Shown here: piece by piece, positions 24,842 to 34,051 of the stretch
Position numbering within the stretch: the stretch's first letter is position 1
Layout of the letters: every line of letters begins with the position of its first letter
Source: Deltaproteobacteria bacterium
GTDB taxonomy: Bacteria > Myxococcota_A > Polyangia > Polyangiales > Houyiibacteriaceae
Reading direction: 5' to 3'
NCBI GenBank assembly: GCA_017644045.1
Contig: JAEPMI010000009.1
Coordinates: forward strand, 1 to 64,000
DNA: 64,000 nucleotides
Program-made: the position numbers and the translations under genes
Notes under the pieces: model-generated
What the model saw: the letters and a program-made list of their open reading frames with translations, nothing else
The model's database searches: none
Told to the model about the DNA's origin: nothing

Positions 24842-27325
24842 GTGCGGGCATCGCTCACTCTCGGGCTCCTCCTCATCGCGTGTGGCTCCTCCCCGGTACG
24901 GCACCCCGTCGCCCCTGCGGAGCCTCGAGCGATGCCTACCGAGCCGCCGCGCCGAGTGGAGCTCTTCTTCGGCGAGGCCGTGCGTACGGAAGACGGTAGA
25001 GACTGCGCTGCGGTCATCGACCTCCGGGTCTGCTTTCGGGGGAGCGCGGTCGAGTCCATGCGGCGCGACGTCGGTCGCGACTGGCGCATCGAAGCGTACC
25101 ACTCGACCGGGACGCTCTTCCGGGACCTGTTCTCCGGCAAGCGGTTTCGGAGCGTTGGGTTCGCCGGAAAGGTGCATCCCGTGGATCTGGACGGCCCTGC
25201 GAACGCCGGGCGGTTGACGATCGAGAATGGCGACCTCTGGGTCTGGAACGGAACCGACTTCGAGCGCGCGATACTCCCCGGGCGAGTAGTGATAGCGGCG
25301 ACCGACGGGGAGGAGGTCGAAGCGGTGGTCGAGCCCGGAGTGGTCTGGCGGGGGGAGCCCACCCACTGGGACATGCTCCGGTGGAGGGAGACGCGCTTCT
25401 TGCTCGGCGGAACGGCGACGTTGCGCGGCGTCGAGGTCACCCGGAGCGTGGAAGCCGCCGAACGGGTCGAGGCACTGGTGAACGAGATGTTGCGCACCGG
25501 CGAGCTCGAGCTCGGGCGCCGGTCCGAACATCGTCCATACGAGTGGCGCGACGAGCCTTGGAGCTGGTCTTCGGCTCCGCCTCGCCCAGAGCTTGTGCTC
25601 GACGGGGTGTTGCCGCCTTTCGGCTTGCCGCGGAACGCTGACCTCGACTGGGAAGTGGGAGTCGGCGGCTTCGGTCTGGTGCGGCGCGGCCACCGTGATT
25701 TCGGACGACCGATTCGCGTGGAGTGGATGGGACTGGGCGGCGACGGGCGTTCCTTCGTCGCTGCCAGCGAGAGAACCGCGGGTCGCGTTCATCGAGTGGC
25801 ATCGGTCATGGCGGCACAGCCGGGTTGGGTGCTGAGGGCCGAGCTCTCCGAAGGTCGATCGGCATACGAACATCGAGAGTGCGAGCTCGTCTTGATTCGG
25901 GCGGACGCGGAGGAGTACCGCCGTCGCTTCTGGTATGGATGTGCATTCGACACCCTCGGCGCGCTCAGTCTTCCGCTGGGCGGTGGGCGCACTGGAGTGT
26001 TGGTTCACGATGGCTCTCACCGGCACCTCTTCGAGATCGACGAGCGCGGCCGCCTGCTCGGCGAACGTTCCATCATGGGACCAGAGCTGCACCGCGACGA
26101 GTGGATCGAGGAGGTGGATGGACGGTTGGCCCATGTGGTCGCATCCCGCTTTCGCGCGAAAGCGCACTTCATCGATGGCGAGGACCAAACGGTAGGGAAG
26201 CTGCGGGCACCTTCCGGAGTCTGCTCGGAGGACTCGGGCAGGCTGGTCGCAGCAAGCCATCTCGGACCGCGGATGAAGTTCGATGGCCGCACGGACGAGC
26301 GCTTCGACGAGCCTCGCCTCTGGCGTTCCTACTGGATCGCCCGCTCATCGACGGGCACCTGTGTGCGTGCAGGCTTCGAGCGCTACCCGCTGGCGTGGTG
26401 GGCGGACGGGAGCGGGGTCCGGGGCTGGCGATGGGACGCCCGCCACGGACCTGCCTCGATGCACGAGGGCGTGGAGCCGGAACGACCGTGGGGTCGAGCT
26501 TCGATCGAAACTCGGGGTGCCGACCTCTTCGTGCTGGTCGTCGACGACGCATCGGTGCGCTTGCTGCGGGTGAGCGACGAGGGGGTGGATGAGGTCGAGG
26601 TCCCTCCCGAGCTCTCGGACGCGGACGAGCCACCAGAGCTCGGCCCCGGAGGAGTGCTCTACACCCGCACTCACGGTTGGGCGCCTGGTCGAGACCTGGT
26701 CGTCGCACCCGAGGGCTTCGCTCTACGGGACGGGATCTTGGCAGGGCGAGGCGAGATGTTCTTCCTCCGGGAGAGCTCGGGGGGAGAGCTGCAAGTGGTG
26801 AACGGTGAGGGGGTCCCTCTCGCTGGACCGGTCCTCGCTCCCGAGGGTCGGCACGCATTCGGGGCGTCGACTCGAGGGGCGCCCCGGATAGTGTCGGGTG
26901 GCGGTGAATGGACCCTCGTTCCGGGTCGCAGCGGCACTCCCGCGCTCGGAACGCTGATGCGCTCGGACTACCTTCCCCCGGCAGCGAGTTGTGCACGGGT
27001 GGACCTCGTCGGTTCCGAGGCTCTGACGCCGCCCATCGGCTGCCGCGACTCCGCATTCGCCGTATCGGCGGACGAACGGCTCGTGGCCTATCACGCTCGA
27101 GTGGTCGGCGCGGAGAACCCTTCACACGTTCGAATCGCGCGCCGAGTCGGCACCCGCTGGGTGGAGTGGGGAGATCCGATCGAAATGACGCATCCATCGA
27201 GCGGGATCTGGGTCGACGGGTCGCTCCACGTCGTGATGAGAGACGGCGATGGCTGGCTGCTGAAGAGTTTCCGACGGGGTCGCTGGTCGGCGCAGCGATT
27301 GGAGCCGACGGCTGACGCCGAGTGA
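24842..27325 (+). CDS. Large lipoprotein with repeated beta segments
   Basis: GTG 24842 begins VRASLTLGLLLIACGSSPVR, a lipoprotein signal with lipobox LIAC, so the longer open frame from 24587 is not used. The 827-residue mature protein is soluble, Trp-, Arg- and Gly-rich, and built of short strands with repeated WYGCAFDTLG, WIARSSTGTCVRAGFERYPL and YHARVVGAENPSHVRIARRV-type segments, suggesting a beta-propeller-like fold over much of its length. No enzymatic motif is seen. Its last 31 codons and downstream DNA are copied at 17095. Membrane anchoring is inferred from the lipobox; the function is unknown. Confidence 0.7.
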   Translation: MRASLTLGLLLIACGSSPVRHPVAPAEPRAMPTEPPRRVELFFGEAVRTEDGRDCAAVIDLRVCFRGSAVESMRRDVGRDWRIEAYHSTGTLFRDLFSGKRFRSVGFAGKVHPVDLDGPANAGRLTIENGDLWVWNGTDFERAILPGRVVIAATDGEEVEAVVEPGVVWRGEPTHWDMLRWRETRFLLGGTATLRGVEVTRSVEAAERVEALVNEMLRTGELELGRRSEHRPYEWRDEPWSWSSAPPRPELVLDGVLPPFGLPRNADLDWEVGVGGFGLVRRGHRDFGRPIRVEWMGLGGDGRSFVAASERTAGRVHRVASVMAAQPGWVLRAELSEGRSAYEHRECELVLIRADAEEYRRRFWYGCAFDTLGALSLPLGGGRTGVLVHDGSHRHLFEIDERGRLLGERSIMGPELHRDEWIEEVDGRLAHVVASRFRAKAHFIDGEDQTVGKLRAPSGVCSEDSGRLVAASHLGPRMKFDGRTDERFDEPRLWRSYWIARSSTGTCVRAGFERYPLAWWADGSGVRGWRWDARHGPASMHEGVEPERPWGRASIETRGADLFVLVVDDASVRLLRVSDEGVDEVEVPPELSDADEPPELGPGGVLYTRTHGWAPGRDLVVAPEGFALRDGILAGRGEMFFLRESSGGELQVVNGEGVPLAGPVLAPEGRHAFGASTRGAPRIVSGGGEWTLVPGRSGTPALGTLMRSDYLPPAASCARVDLVGSEALTPPIGCRDSAFAVSADERLVAYHARVVGAENPSHVRIARRVGTRWVEWGDPIEMTHPSSGIWVDGSLHVVMRDGDGWLLKSFRRGRWSAQRLEPTADAE

Positions 27326-27503
27326 GAGCCGAATCGCATCGGACGTGCACGAAGCGCGCGGTGCTTCGGTTCGAGGTGGGGCTGACGAGGGCTGGAGCGC
27401 GGGTCGGTGATGGCGAAGCACGACGCGCGGGTCAGGAAGCCGACGTGGCGGCTGTCATGGATGACGGCGGCGACCACGCCCTCGACGCAGAGCCGACGCC
27501 GAC
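27326..27503. repeat. Repeat DNA between convergent genes
   Basis: The first 50 bases match 17190-17240. The stretch from about 27405 (GGTCGGTGATGGCGAAGCAC, then GTCATGGATGACGGCGGCGA) matches the left module of the REP-like copies near 9475 and 10940. No gene fits here. Confidence 0.55.
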
Positions 27504-28499
27504 TCACCAAACGTCAGGCGCCCGAAAGCTGGTCGCCGCCGGCGGCCAGCACGGCACGAAGCGCGCGGTGTGCTCGTGGCGGTACCCAGCCGACATATAC
27601 GGAAGAAGCGATTGCGGGATGAACCCACGGACGCGGGTGAAGGCAACGTCCGGTTCGTCCGACTCGATGCGGATGGCGCCCGCGGCGAAGTCGGCACTGT
27701 GCTGTGACAAGCGAACTGGCGCGTCGGGCGTCGACAGATCCTTCAGGGAGCGTAGGAAGGCGCGAAGGTCAGCCCGCGCTGGGGGCTCCACATCCACGAA
27801 GCGGACGACGAGTTGCTGCGGGCCGTCGTCATCGGACAACCCCAGAACCTCGTAGGCTCGGGCCTCCGCCCCCGCATCGGCAGCCATCCATGTGAAGAAG
27901 GGCCCGTCCGCCCGGATGATCAGGCCATCGCTTCCACGCATGGGCTCTTCGAAGTATGGATTGGGAACGACGTCGAGAGCGGGCAGCTGCACCACCCGGT
28001 CGATGGCCTCGGGAGCCTCGACACATCCGCCAACGACCTCTTGGCGGAAGGTTCCCAGCGGTCCGTTGGGGCGTCCCGCCATGGCACCGATCAGCGAATC
28101 ACTGACCGCCATCCCGAGCAGCGCTTCGGTCACCGTTGCGTTCCATTCCATCACCGAGCCCATCCCGCCGACCCGAGTCGGCGAGTCCCCCTCCGATTCC
28201 TCTGCCGCGACTTCGATCCACCAGTTCCCCTGATTCTCCGTCCAGAGCACGATCCAGCCGTCTCTGACGGTGAGCTCCTCCAGGCGCACGGCACGGTCCT
28301 GGTTCACATCCGCCAACCGACTACCCACGAGTCGGAACCACTCGCTCACCACGGTGGGTACCGCCCCGCCGGCTCGTGCGACTCTCGCTTGGAGCTCTGC
28401 CGCAGGCACCATGGACGCGCCTAGTGACTCCGCATGGAACCGGTCGACGAAGCGGGCCAACGCCTGCCAGCGCGGTCGCTCCGAGAGTGCAACGGTCAT
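27504..28499 (-). CDS. SMI1/KNR4 (SUKH)-type protein with extra C-terminal domain
   Basis: The N-terminal 150 residues of this 331-residue protein have the SUKH pattern: GGAVPTVVSEWFRLVGSRLA, then VRDGWIVLWTENQGNWWIEV, and VMEWNATVTEALLGMAVSDS. SUKH proteins are mostly immunity proteins against polymorphic nuclease toxins or regulators binding them. The C-terminal half (DVVPNPYFEEPMRGSDGLII, QQLVVRFVDVEPPARADLRA) is not recognised. No toxin gene is adjacent, so it may be an orphan immunity protein. It is read toward the repeat region at 27.4 kb. The start at ATG 28499 is the first in frame. Confidence 0.68.
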   Translation of the reverse strand: MTVALSERPRWQALARFVDRFHAESLGASMVPAAELQARVARAGGAVPTVVSEWFRLVGSRLADVNQDRAVRLEELTVRDGWIVLWTENQGNWWIEVAAEESEGDSPTRVGGMGSVMEWNATVTEALLGMAVSDSLIGAMAGRPNGPLGTFRQEVVGGCVEAPEAIDRVVQLPALDVVPNPYFEEPMRGSDGLIIRADGPFFTWMAADAGAEARAYEVLGLSDDDGPQQLVVRFVDVEPPARADLRAFLRSLKDLSTPDAPVRLSQHSADFAAGAIRIESDEPDVAFTRVRGFIPQSLLPYMSAGYRHEHTARFVPCWPPAATSFRAPDVW

Positions 28500-28630
28500 T
28501 GGCGCACCTCGGCGTCGAAGATCGGCCTGGCAGTCACGGAACCAGCGTAACGTCGACGCGCCTCAGAAGGCCACGGCGATGTTTGGTCCCAGCGACTTCC
28601 AGGCCCGCATAGTTCGAGCGAGACTACGGA

Positions 28631-29101
28631 ATGACCGACGCAATCCTGTTCGCCGCAACCGAAGCCGAAGTTCGCAAGAAGCTACGCGGATGGGCCGAAC
28701 CTGGAGACGAGCCGGTTCCTACGAAAACCAGGAACCTACTGACGGGCCGAGTGATCAGCGTGCTGCGATACCAGCCTGGACGACCCCCGAGCCCTCGCGC
28801 GGTCGTCAGCCCAAAGCTGGAGGACTTTCCGTGGGTGGAAGTGAAAGGTCACTTCGATCCCGTGTCGGCCTGGAAAACGCTCCGGGGTCGTGCGCCCACC
28901 AAGAAGCGCGAGGCGGAGCTCTTGAAGCCGTTCCTCTACGGACCCGAGCACGGCTACCACGTGGTCACGCGCGTCGACCAAGCGTTGATCGAGGAGGTCT
29001 TGGCGAAGGGCATCACGGGCAATGGTCTCACCGGGATCGAGTTCATCCGCGAGCACTACGGAGTCGACGGAAAGAGCATCTTCTGGGAACAACAGGTCTA
29101 A
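28631..29101 (+). CDS. Conserved hypothetical protein, paralogue of 11183
   Basis: The 156-residue product (MTDAILFAATEAEVRKKLRG...) is the same length as, and about 80% identical to, the protein at 11183, without gaps. Conserved blocks are TGRVISVLRYQPGRPPSPRA, TKKREAELLKPFL, GPEHGYHVVT and GIEFIREHYGVDGKSIF. Differences cluster in the middle (SSFPSVEVGG versus EDFPWVEVKG) and the YPELIERALAEG segment. It stands alone between a SUKH gene and the AgmX-type gene. No known family. Confidence 0.68.
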   Translation: MTDAILFAATEAEVRKKLRGWAEPGDEPVPTKTRNLLTGRVISVLRYQPGRPPSPRAVVSPKLEDFPWVEVKGHFDPVSAWKTLRGRAPTKKREAELLKPFLYGPEHGYHVVTRVDQALIEEVLAKGITGNGLTGIEFIREHYGVDGKSIFWEQQV

Positions 29102-29165
29102 CCGTCGACTCTGATTGGCGCCCGTCGTCGGTCGGCGGACGGCGCTCACGTGCTATTCCCCGCCC

Positions 29166-30647
29166 ATGTCCGACTCCGGATCCACCCCAGTCCGCACTCC
29201 CGAGCGCCGCGCCCGCCGCGCGGCCTTGATCGGCGCACTCGCGGCCCTCGTTCTCGTAGGCGGCGTCATCGGCTGGTTGGCGTACCAACGGTCACAGGTG
29301 CAGGAGCGCTTCGACACGCTCTCGGCGCGATTCGAAGCGCTCCAGTCGGACGCGCGTGCTCGCGCGGTGGACCTGCCGGCGGGGATCGGCGAGCCCGTCG
29401 CGATCAACCTCTTTCCGCACGCCGCCGCGCTCCAACAGACCATCGAGGCGCTCGACGAGCCGCTGGACGGGCTGCCGAACACGCTGCCCGTGGATCTACA
29501 GCTCGCGGGGCTCGACGAGGGGCGACGCGGCCGGCTCTTGCAGCTCGTGCAGCGGGCGCTCACGGCCGATCGCGCCTGGTCCACCGAACAGACGGAGCTG
29601 CCCGACGACCTCGCGGTGAACGTGCGCCAGTGGTTGGCCGCGTTGGTGAAGGAGCGCACGCCGACCTTCGAGTCCTGCGCCGACCACACGGTCGCCGTGC
29701 TGCGCTATGCGTACGCGCTCGATGCGGTCTCCGAAGTGAGGGAGGCCGAGGAGAACACGCTGGACCAGCTCGAGCGGGCCATCGCCGAGTGCGCGGCGGG
29801 AGCGCCGCGGGAAGCCCGTCATCGAGCCGCTGACGCGATCCTGCGGCTGGCGGATGAGCGGGTGCCGCCCTTGGAAGCGGTCGTCGGAGTCTTCGACATG
29901 ATCCGGATCGTGCTGGAGGGAGCTGAGGAGTCGCTCGAGAGCCCGTTCGGCGCGGGTCGGGCCATGGACCTGATGGACCGGGCCGAGGAGCAGCTCGACG
30001 AGGCCGAGGCGTTGGTCGCCCACCGCGGAGCCCTGGACAGCTTCGGTGATGGCGACTTCGACGGTCGGCTCGTTCAAACGGAACAGCAGGTGCGACTCCG
30101 GCTACGGCTCATCGCGGCCGTGTTTCGTGCGGGAGCCGCACCCGGAGACGCCGCGGCCGTCGAGGGGATGTCGGATCCGGTGGCGGGGCCCATCCGGGTC
30201 GAAGACGGAGCGGTGAGGGCCCCGGGGGCCGAGGCGCTGGTGATGTACGACTCCATCACGCTCGCCGAGGGACCGAACTCTGGGGGCACCCTCCGAATCG
30301 AGAGCCCCGACGAGCAGGGCTCGGCGGGCGGCGTGACCCGCGGCCGGCTCGAGAGGGAGGTCATCCGCCGCGTGATCGACACGAACACGCCGGCGGTCCT
30401 CCGCTGCTACGAGAGCGCCCTGGTGAACGACCCGGCGCTCGAGGGTCGCGTGACCGTCCGGTTCATCATCGGCCCCGATGGCGCGGTCGACAACGCGCTC
30501 GTTCAAGACAGTGAGCTCCATGCTCCGCGCGTGGAGGATTGCGTGGCGACGGCGGTTCGGCAGATGCAGTTCCCCGCGCCAGAGGGCGGCGGCATCGTGA
30601 TCGTGAACTACCCGTTCAGGTTCACTCGTGGGGTGCCCGGGGAGTGA
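29166..30647 (+). CDS. Membrane protein with AgmX/PglI (TonB-like) C-terminal domain
   Basis: ATG 29166 gives 493 residues. A single membrane helix lies at residues 19-41 (AALIGALAALVLVGGVIGWL), followed by a long helical periplasmic region. The final 100 residues match the myxobacterial AgmX/PglI C-terminal domain: GRLEREVIRRVIDTNTPAVL, CYESALVNDPALEGRVTVRF, IIGPDGAVDNALVQDSE, CVATAVRQMQFPAPEGGGIV. This domain is a TonB-like fold found in gliding motility and energy-transducing proteins of Myxococcota. It is a strong marker for the taxon. Other operon partners (ExbB/ExbD-like) are not adjacent. Confidence 0.82.
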   Translation: MSDSGSTPVRTPERRARRAALIGALAALVLVGGVIGWLAYQRSQVQERFDTLSARFEALQSDARARAVDLPAGIGEPVAINLFPHAAALQQTIEALDEPLDGLPNTLPVDLQLAGLDEGRRGRLLQLVQRALTADRAWSTEQTELPDDLAVNVRQWLAALVKERTPTFESCADHTVAVLRYAYALDAVSEVREAEENTLDQLERAIAECAAGAPREARHRAADAILRLADERVPPLEAVVGVFDMIRIVLEGAEESLESPFGAGRAMDLMDRAEEQLDEAEALVAHRGALDSFGDGDFDGRLVQTEQQVRLRLRLIAAVFRAGAAPGDAAAVEGMSDPVAGPIRVEDGAVRAPGAEALVMYDSITLAEGPNSGGTLRIESPDEQGSAGGVTRGRLEREVIRRVIDTNTPAVLRCYESALVNDPALEGRVTVRFIIGPDGAVDNALVQDSELHAPRVEDCVATAVRQMQFPAPEGGGIVIVNYPFRFTRGVPGE

Positions 30648-30697
30648 GTCGGCGGCGGGAGCCGGGGAGAGTTCATCGCGTGGCGAGTGTGGTCAGC

Positions 30698-32965
30698 TTA
30701 CCGAGGGTTCCAATACTCCCCGCCCCAGCAGGTCCACGTTCGGTCGGTGATGCGTCGACCGCAGGCCGTCGACCCGAATCCACCCTCGATGACATCGAGT
30801 AGCTCCCCGCTCTGGGGCTCGGGCACTCCGTTCACTGGGGGAGAGCCCGCCCAGCACAACGTCTGACCGTCGGCCCGACGGATGCCGCAAGTCCAGCTGT
30901 CTCCAGGCGCCAGGTAGTCGAACGCCACCCCGGCGGGCGGACTCACCCCAGGCCAACACTCTGTATAGCCATCCGAGTCTCGGAGAGCGCACGCGTGGGA
31001 TTGACCTCCGAACAATCGATCGAAGCCGACCGTCGATGTGACGGGCCCGGCTGGAAAGGAGTCCCCCCAACAGTGCACCCCACCGTCCGCGGTGCGCAGC
31101 CCACAGTGGTTGCGGCCGGCCGAAACGACATCGCGGAAGGCAACGTCCGCTGGAGGTAGCCCGCTGGGATACGACGGGGGCCTCCCCCAGCACTCCGCAT
31201 AGGAATCGGACAGCCGAACTGCACAGGTCACGGTGCTCCCGGCCGCAATGGCCGTGTACTCGGTGTCCGGAGGAGTGCTCGAGACCTGACCGTGGAGGTC
31301 GCTACCCCAGCAGTGGGCTCGGTCGTCAGCGATACCGATCGCGCAGACATGGGAGAAGCTTCCTCCCACGTCGCGGACCGCTACGGATGGCACACCATCT
31401 CGCAAGAAGCCGACGCACTCGACGCGGTGCGTCTCGTCTACGATGCAGGTCAGATAGTCGCCGACACTCCCACCCGAAACTGCGCGCGAGCTGGGCACTC
31501 CAGAGACTTGGCCAGAGCTGTCCCGGCCCCAGCACCTGGCGGTGCCGTCCGTGCGCAGAGCGCATGCGTGGTAGTCGCCCACGACCACACTCTGATATCC
31601 GCCGTCCGATGGGGCTTCGCCGACCGCCGGCCGGGCTGGATCGCCCCAGCAGTCGATCCGTCCCGAACCGGTTCGCACTGCGCAGCCGAACACTGGGCCC
31701 AATGCAAAATCGATGTAGGTCTCCGAGCCCGGAGGGCCCGACGCCTGGCCCTCATCATCATCTCCCCAACACTCGACCGTCCCTGAACCCGTGAGCGCGC
31801 AACCGAAGCGCGCGCCTACCTCGACGCGAACGAACCCAGACCCTGACGGCGCCGTGCTCACCTGGCCGTCGGAGTCGATGCCCCAGCAGACGACCGCCCC
31901 CGTGCTCTCGACCACGCAGCCAAAGCCCGTGGCGATGGCGACACTTTGGACGGGTCCAATCGCAAGACTGGCTGCCTGACTGCTCAGCCAACCTCCCCAG
32001 CATCTCAACTCGTGGTCGGTGTGGCGTATGGCGCAAGCATCGTATGAGCTGACGGCCACCGAATCGAAGGGGCCAGGGCTGGGCGTCACCGCGGGCCCAA
32101 CCATCTCGCCCCAGCACGCGACCGAGAGATCCGTGCGACGAACTCCACACATCCGAGAAGGAGCTGTGGCCAAGTCGAGGAATGGGTCTGGCCGGGGAAT
32201 ATCCGAAATCGAATCGCCGGCGTTGCCTCCCCAACACACCACCTTGCCGTCATCGAAACGAAGGCCGCACGTTCGCCGTCCCCCGGCGAAGAGCCGAGAG
32301 TACGCGAAGAGACCGCGAGGTGGAGCGCAATCGGATGCATTCGGTCCGACACTGCTCTCGCCCGCTGGACACGCCATGCACCCGCGATTTGTCGCTGCGG
32401 TCGGCTGGTCCGTGACTCGTGTACCAGAGGGACACATTGTCCAAGCGAGGCACTCGGACGAGTTCGATGCGCTGGCGAAGGTGCCCCACGGGCACTCGGC
32501 GCACTGCCGATCGATTAGGGCGGTTCCGTCTTCTAGGACGTACTCGCCTGCGCCACACTCTCCATGGGGAGCACAAACCGTCGCGGGGTCACCGTCCGCA
32601 TCCCACTCCCCGGATGGACAGGGTTCACCGGGTTCACTACCGCCAGGGCAGTAGGTACCCGGAGCGCAAGGTTCGCAATCGGCACCTGCTTGGCCGGGGA
32701 GGCAAGGCTGCCCTGTATCTGCGGCGCCACCGTCCGGCACGAAGGCGTCGTCGATCTCCGGTGACGCATCGAGCAGCTCGCCGCTGTCGAGCAAGCCGCT
32801 GTCGAGCAAGCCGCTGTCGATGGACGCATCGGATGGGCTAGACGCGTCTTCTCTGACATCAGCATCGGGACTCACCGTCGTCGAGCATCCTGCGAGGGCA
32901 ACGACGAGGAGTAGCCGGACTGACGCCTTCTGCAGATCTGGGGAGTTCGGGTTCCGATGTGACAT
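30698..32965 (-). CDS. RCC1-repeat lipoprotein
   Basis: ATG 32965 with ribosome site GGAGGAAGACGC gives 755 residues. A lipoprotein signal (RLLLVVALAGCSTT) is followed by an Asp/Ser linker with tandem SGLLD units, a Cys-rich TNFR/EGF-like region (CAPGTYCPGGSEPGEPCPSG), and about 14 RCC1-type repeats with the pattern CGLR...DGxxxCWG. RCC1 repeats fold as a seven-bladed propeller; bacterial versions are surface proteins used in binding. The protein is likely anchored on the outer membrane and exposed. The 16 or so CWG blade motifs each carry a Cys that could pair with the next blade. Confidence 0.82.
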   Translation of the reverse strand: MSHRNPNSPDLQKASVRLLLVVALAGCSTTVSPDADVREDASSPSDASIDSGLLDSGLLDSGELLDASPEIDDAFVPDGGAADTGQPCLPGQAGADCEPCAPGTYCPGGSEPGEPCPSGEWDADGDPATVCAPHGECGAGEYVLEDGTALIDRQCAECPWGTFASASNSSECLAWTMCPSGTRVTDQPTAATNRGCMACPAGESSVGPNASDCAPPRGLFAYSRLFAGGRRTCGLRFDDGKVVCWGGNAGDSISDIPRPDPFLDLATAPSRMCGVRRTDLSVACWGEMVGPAVTPSPGPFDSVAVSSYDACAIRHTDHELRCWGGWLSSQAASLAIGPVQSVAIATGFGCVVESTGAVVCWGIDSDGQVSTAPSGSGFVRVEVGARFGCALTGSGTVECWGDDDEGQASGPPGSETYIDFALGPVFGCAVRTGSGRIDCWGDPARPAVGEAPSDGGYQSVVVGDYHACALRTDGTARCWGRDSSGQVSGVPSSRAVSGGSVGDYLTCIVDETHRVECVGFLRDGVPSVAVRDVGGSFSHVCAIGIADDRAHCWGSDLHGQVSSTPPDTEYTAIAAGSTVTCAVRLSDSYAECWGRPPSYPSGLPPADVAFRDVVSAGRNHCGLRTADGGVHCWGDSFPAGPVTSTVGFDRLFGGQSHACALRDSDGYTECWPGVSPPAGVAFDYLAPGDSWTCGIRRADGQTLCWAGSPPVNGVPEPQSGELLDVIEGGFGSTACGRRITDRTWTCWGGEYWNPR

Positions 32966-33051
32966 GCGTCTTCCTCCACCGTAGGTGATGGGCGCATAGT
33001 TGGCATCCGGATTGAGCACACGATTGAGGGTCGGAAGACGCGGCGTCCTCT

Positions 33052-33813
33052 CTACATTGCTTTCCGTCCAGCAGCAGGCGGACCGAGTTGTTCAGGTTCG
33101 TGCTGCCCTGAGCTCGAGAACCTGCGCGCTCGCCGCCACTCCGCGAACCTGACCAGCTTTGGCGTGATCACCCTGTTGAACCACTCGTTCCGGAAGAGCC
33201 GGCCCTCGAGGTCGTGTGAGAGCTCCTTCCGACGCCATTCGAGTCGGCCGATCGGCCCCTGCGCCTGGAGCCAGTCCTCGAGCGAGGGAAGGATGGGTGC
33301 CAGCGCGAGCTCGAGCTCTTCGATGGTGTGACCCTCGCGCAACCGAACGTGGTGTTTCGAGTCCTCGCTGGACCTGACCGCGACCCGGTCGAGTTGGCCG
33401 GTGTCGACGCGATCCAGCAGCGGCTGGGAGAGCCAGAGGTTCGTGTCGCAACCGAGCAGCCAACGAGCCGCCCACCGTTCGGTGTGGGGGCGCCACCGCG
33501 GGATGCCGCACGCGACTTCGTAGGGATTGAAGTCGGCCTTCGGCGGCATCCCCGAGGCACCGACGACGGCCTGGAGAAGCGGTGCTCGCATGACGAGATC
33601 GTCCACGATCTCGATGAGCGGCTCCGTTGCGCCGTCCCACAGGAAGAGCAGCGTGACTCGGCCGGCACGACGGAAGAGTGTTCGAGACTCCGTCGTGGTC
33701 AGGAGGTCGAAGTTGACCTGCCCCTTCGGTCCACCGGTCACTCCTGTCGCTCGACCGCCCTCCCGTAGGACTTGCTCGGGCTCGCCCTGGAGTCGCCAAG
33801 GTTCAGCATTCAC
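33052..33813 (-). CDS. Hypothetical protein
   Basis: The 253-residue product (MNAEPWRLQGEPEQVLREGG...) has no signal peptide or membrane segment. It shows mixed strand and helix, with LLFLWDGATEPLIEIVDDLV and LLGCDTNLWLSQPLLDRVDT, and a basic C-terminal tail (KLVRFAEWRRARRFSSSGQH). It faces away from the RCC1 lipoprotein start, leaving an 86-base gap. No family is recognised; style is like the soluble hypothetical proteins at 34052 and 19588. Confidence 0.55.
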   Translation of the reverse strand: MNAEPWRLQGEPEQVLREGGRATGVTGGPKGQVNFDLLTTTESRTLFRRAGRVTLLFLWDGATEPLIEIVDDLVMRAPLLQAVVGASGMPPKADFNPYEVACGIPRWRPHTERWAARWLLGCDTNLWLSQPLLDRVDTGQLDRVAVRSSEDSKHHVRLREGHTIEELELALAPILPSLEDWLQAQGPIGRLEWRRKELSHDLEGRLFRNEWFNRVITPKLVRFAEWRRARRFSSSGQHEPEQLGPPAAGRKAM

Positions 33814-34051
33814 CTGGCCGCGATGGGACGCGAGCGTCGCCCGAATGGCGCGGGCTGGAGCGGACCCCCGCGATGGCGATGATGGCGAACGGGCGATCGC
33901 GACGGGACAAGACCGGCCGAAACGAGGTCATCCGCGGCGCTTCGCGCAACGGGATCCTCTCTGGCGGTCCAATGGTCACGAGACGAGCGTAGCGTCGACG
34001 CGGCCTCGAGCCCACTGGGGCACGCCCACGCGGATCACCTGCTGATGCCGT

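Noticed and set aside
26169-27350. Minus-strand frame opposite the large lipoprotein
   Set aside because: Arg-rich shadow; no start signal, no domain.
28270-29229. Plus-strand frame overlapping the SUKH gene and the paralogue at 28631
   Set aside because: It is out of frame with the well-conserved 28631 product and has no coding pattern.
32760-32860. Short tandem repeats considered as a CRISPR array
   Set aside because: Units are in frame within a coding region, without unique spacers of equal length.
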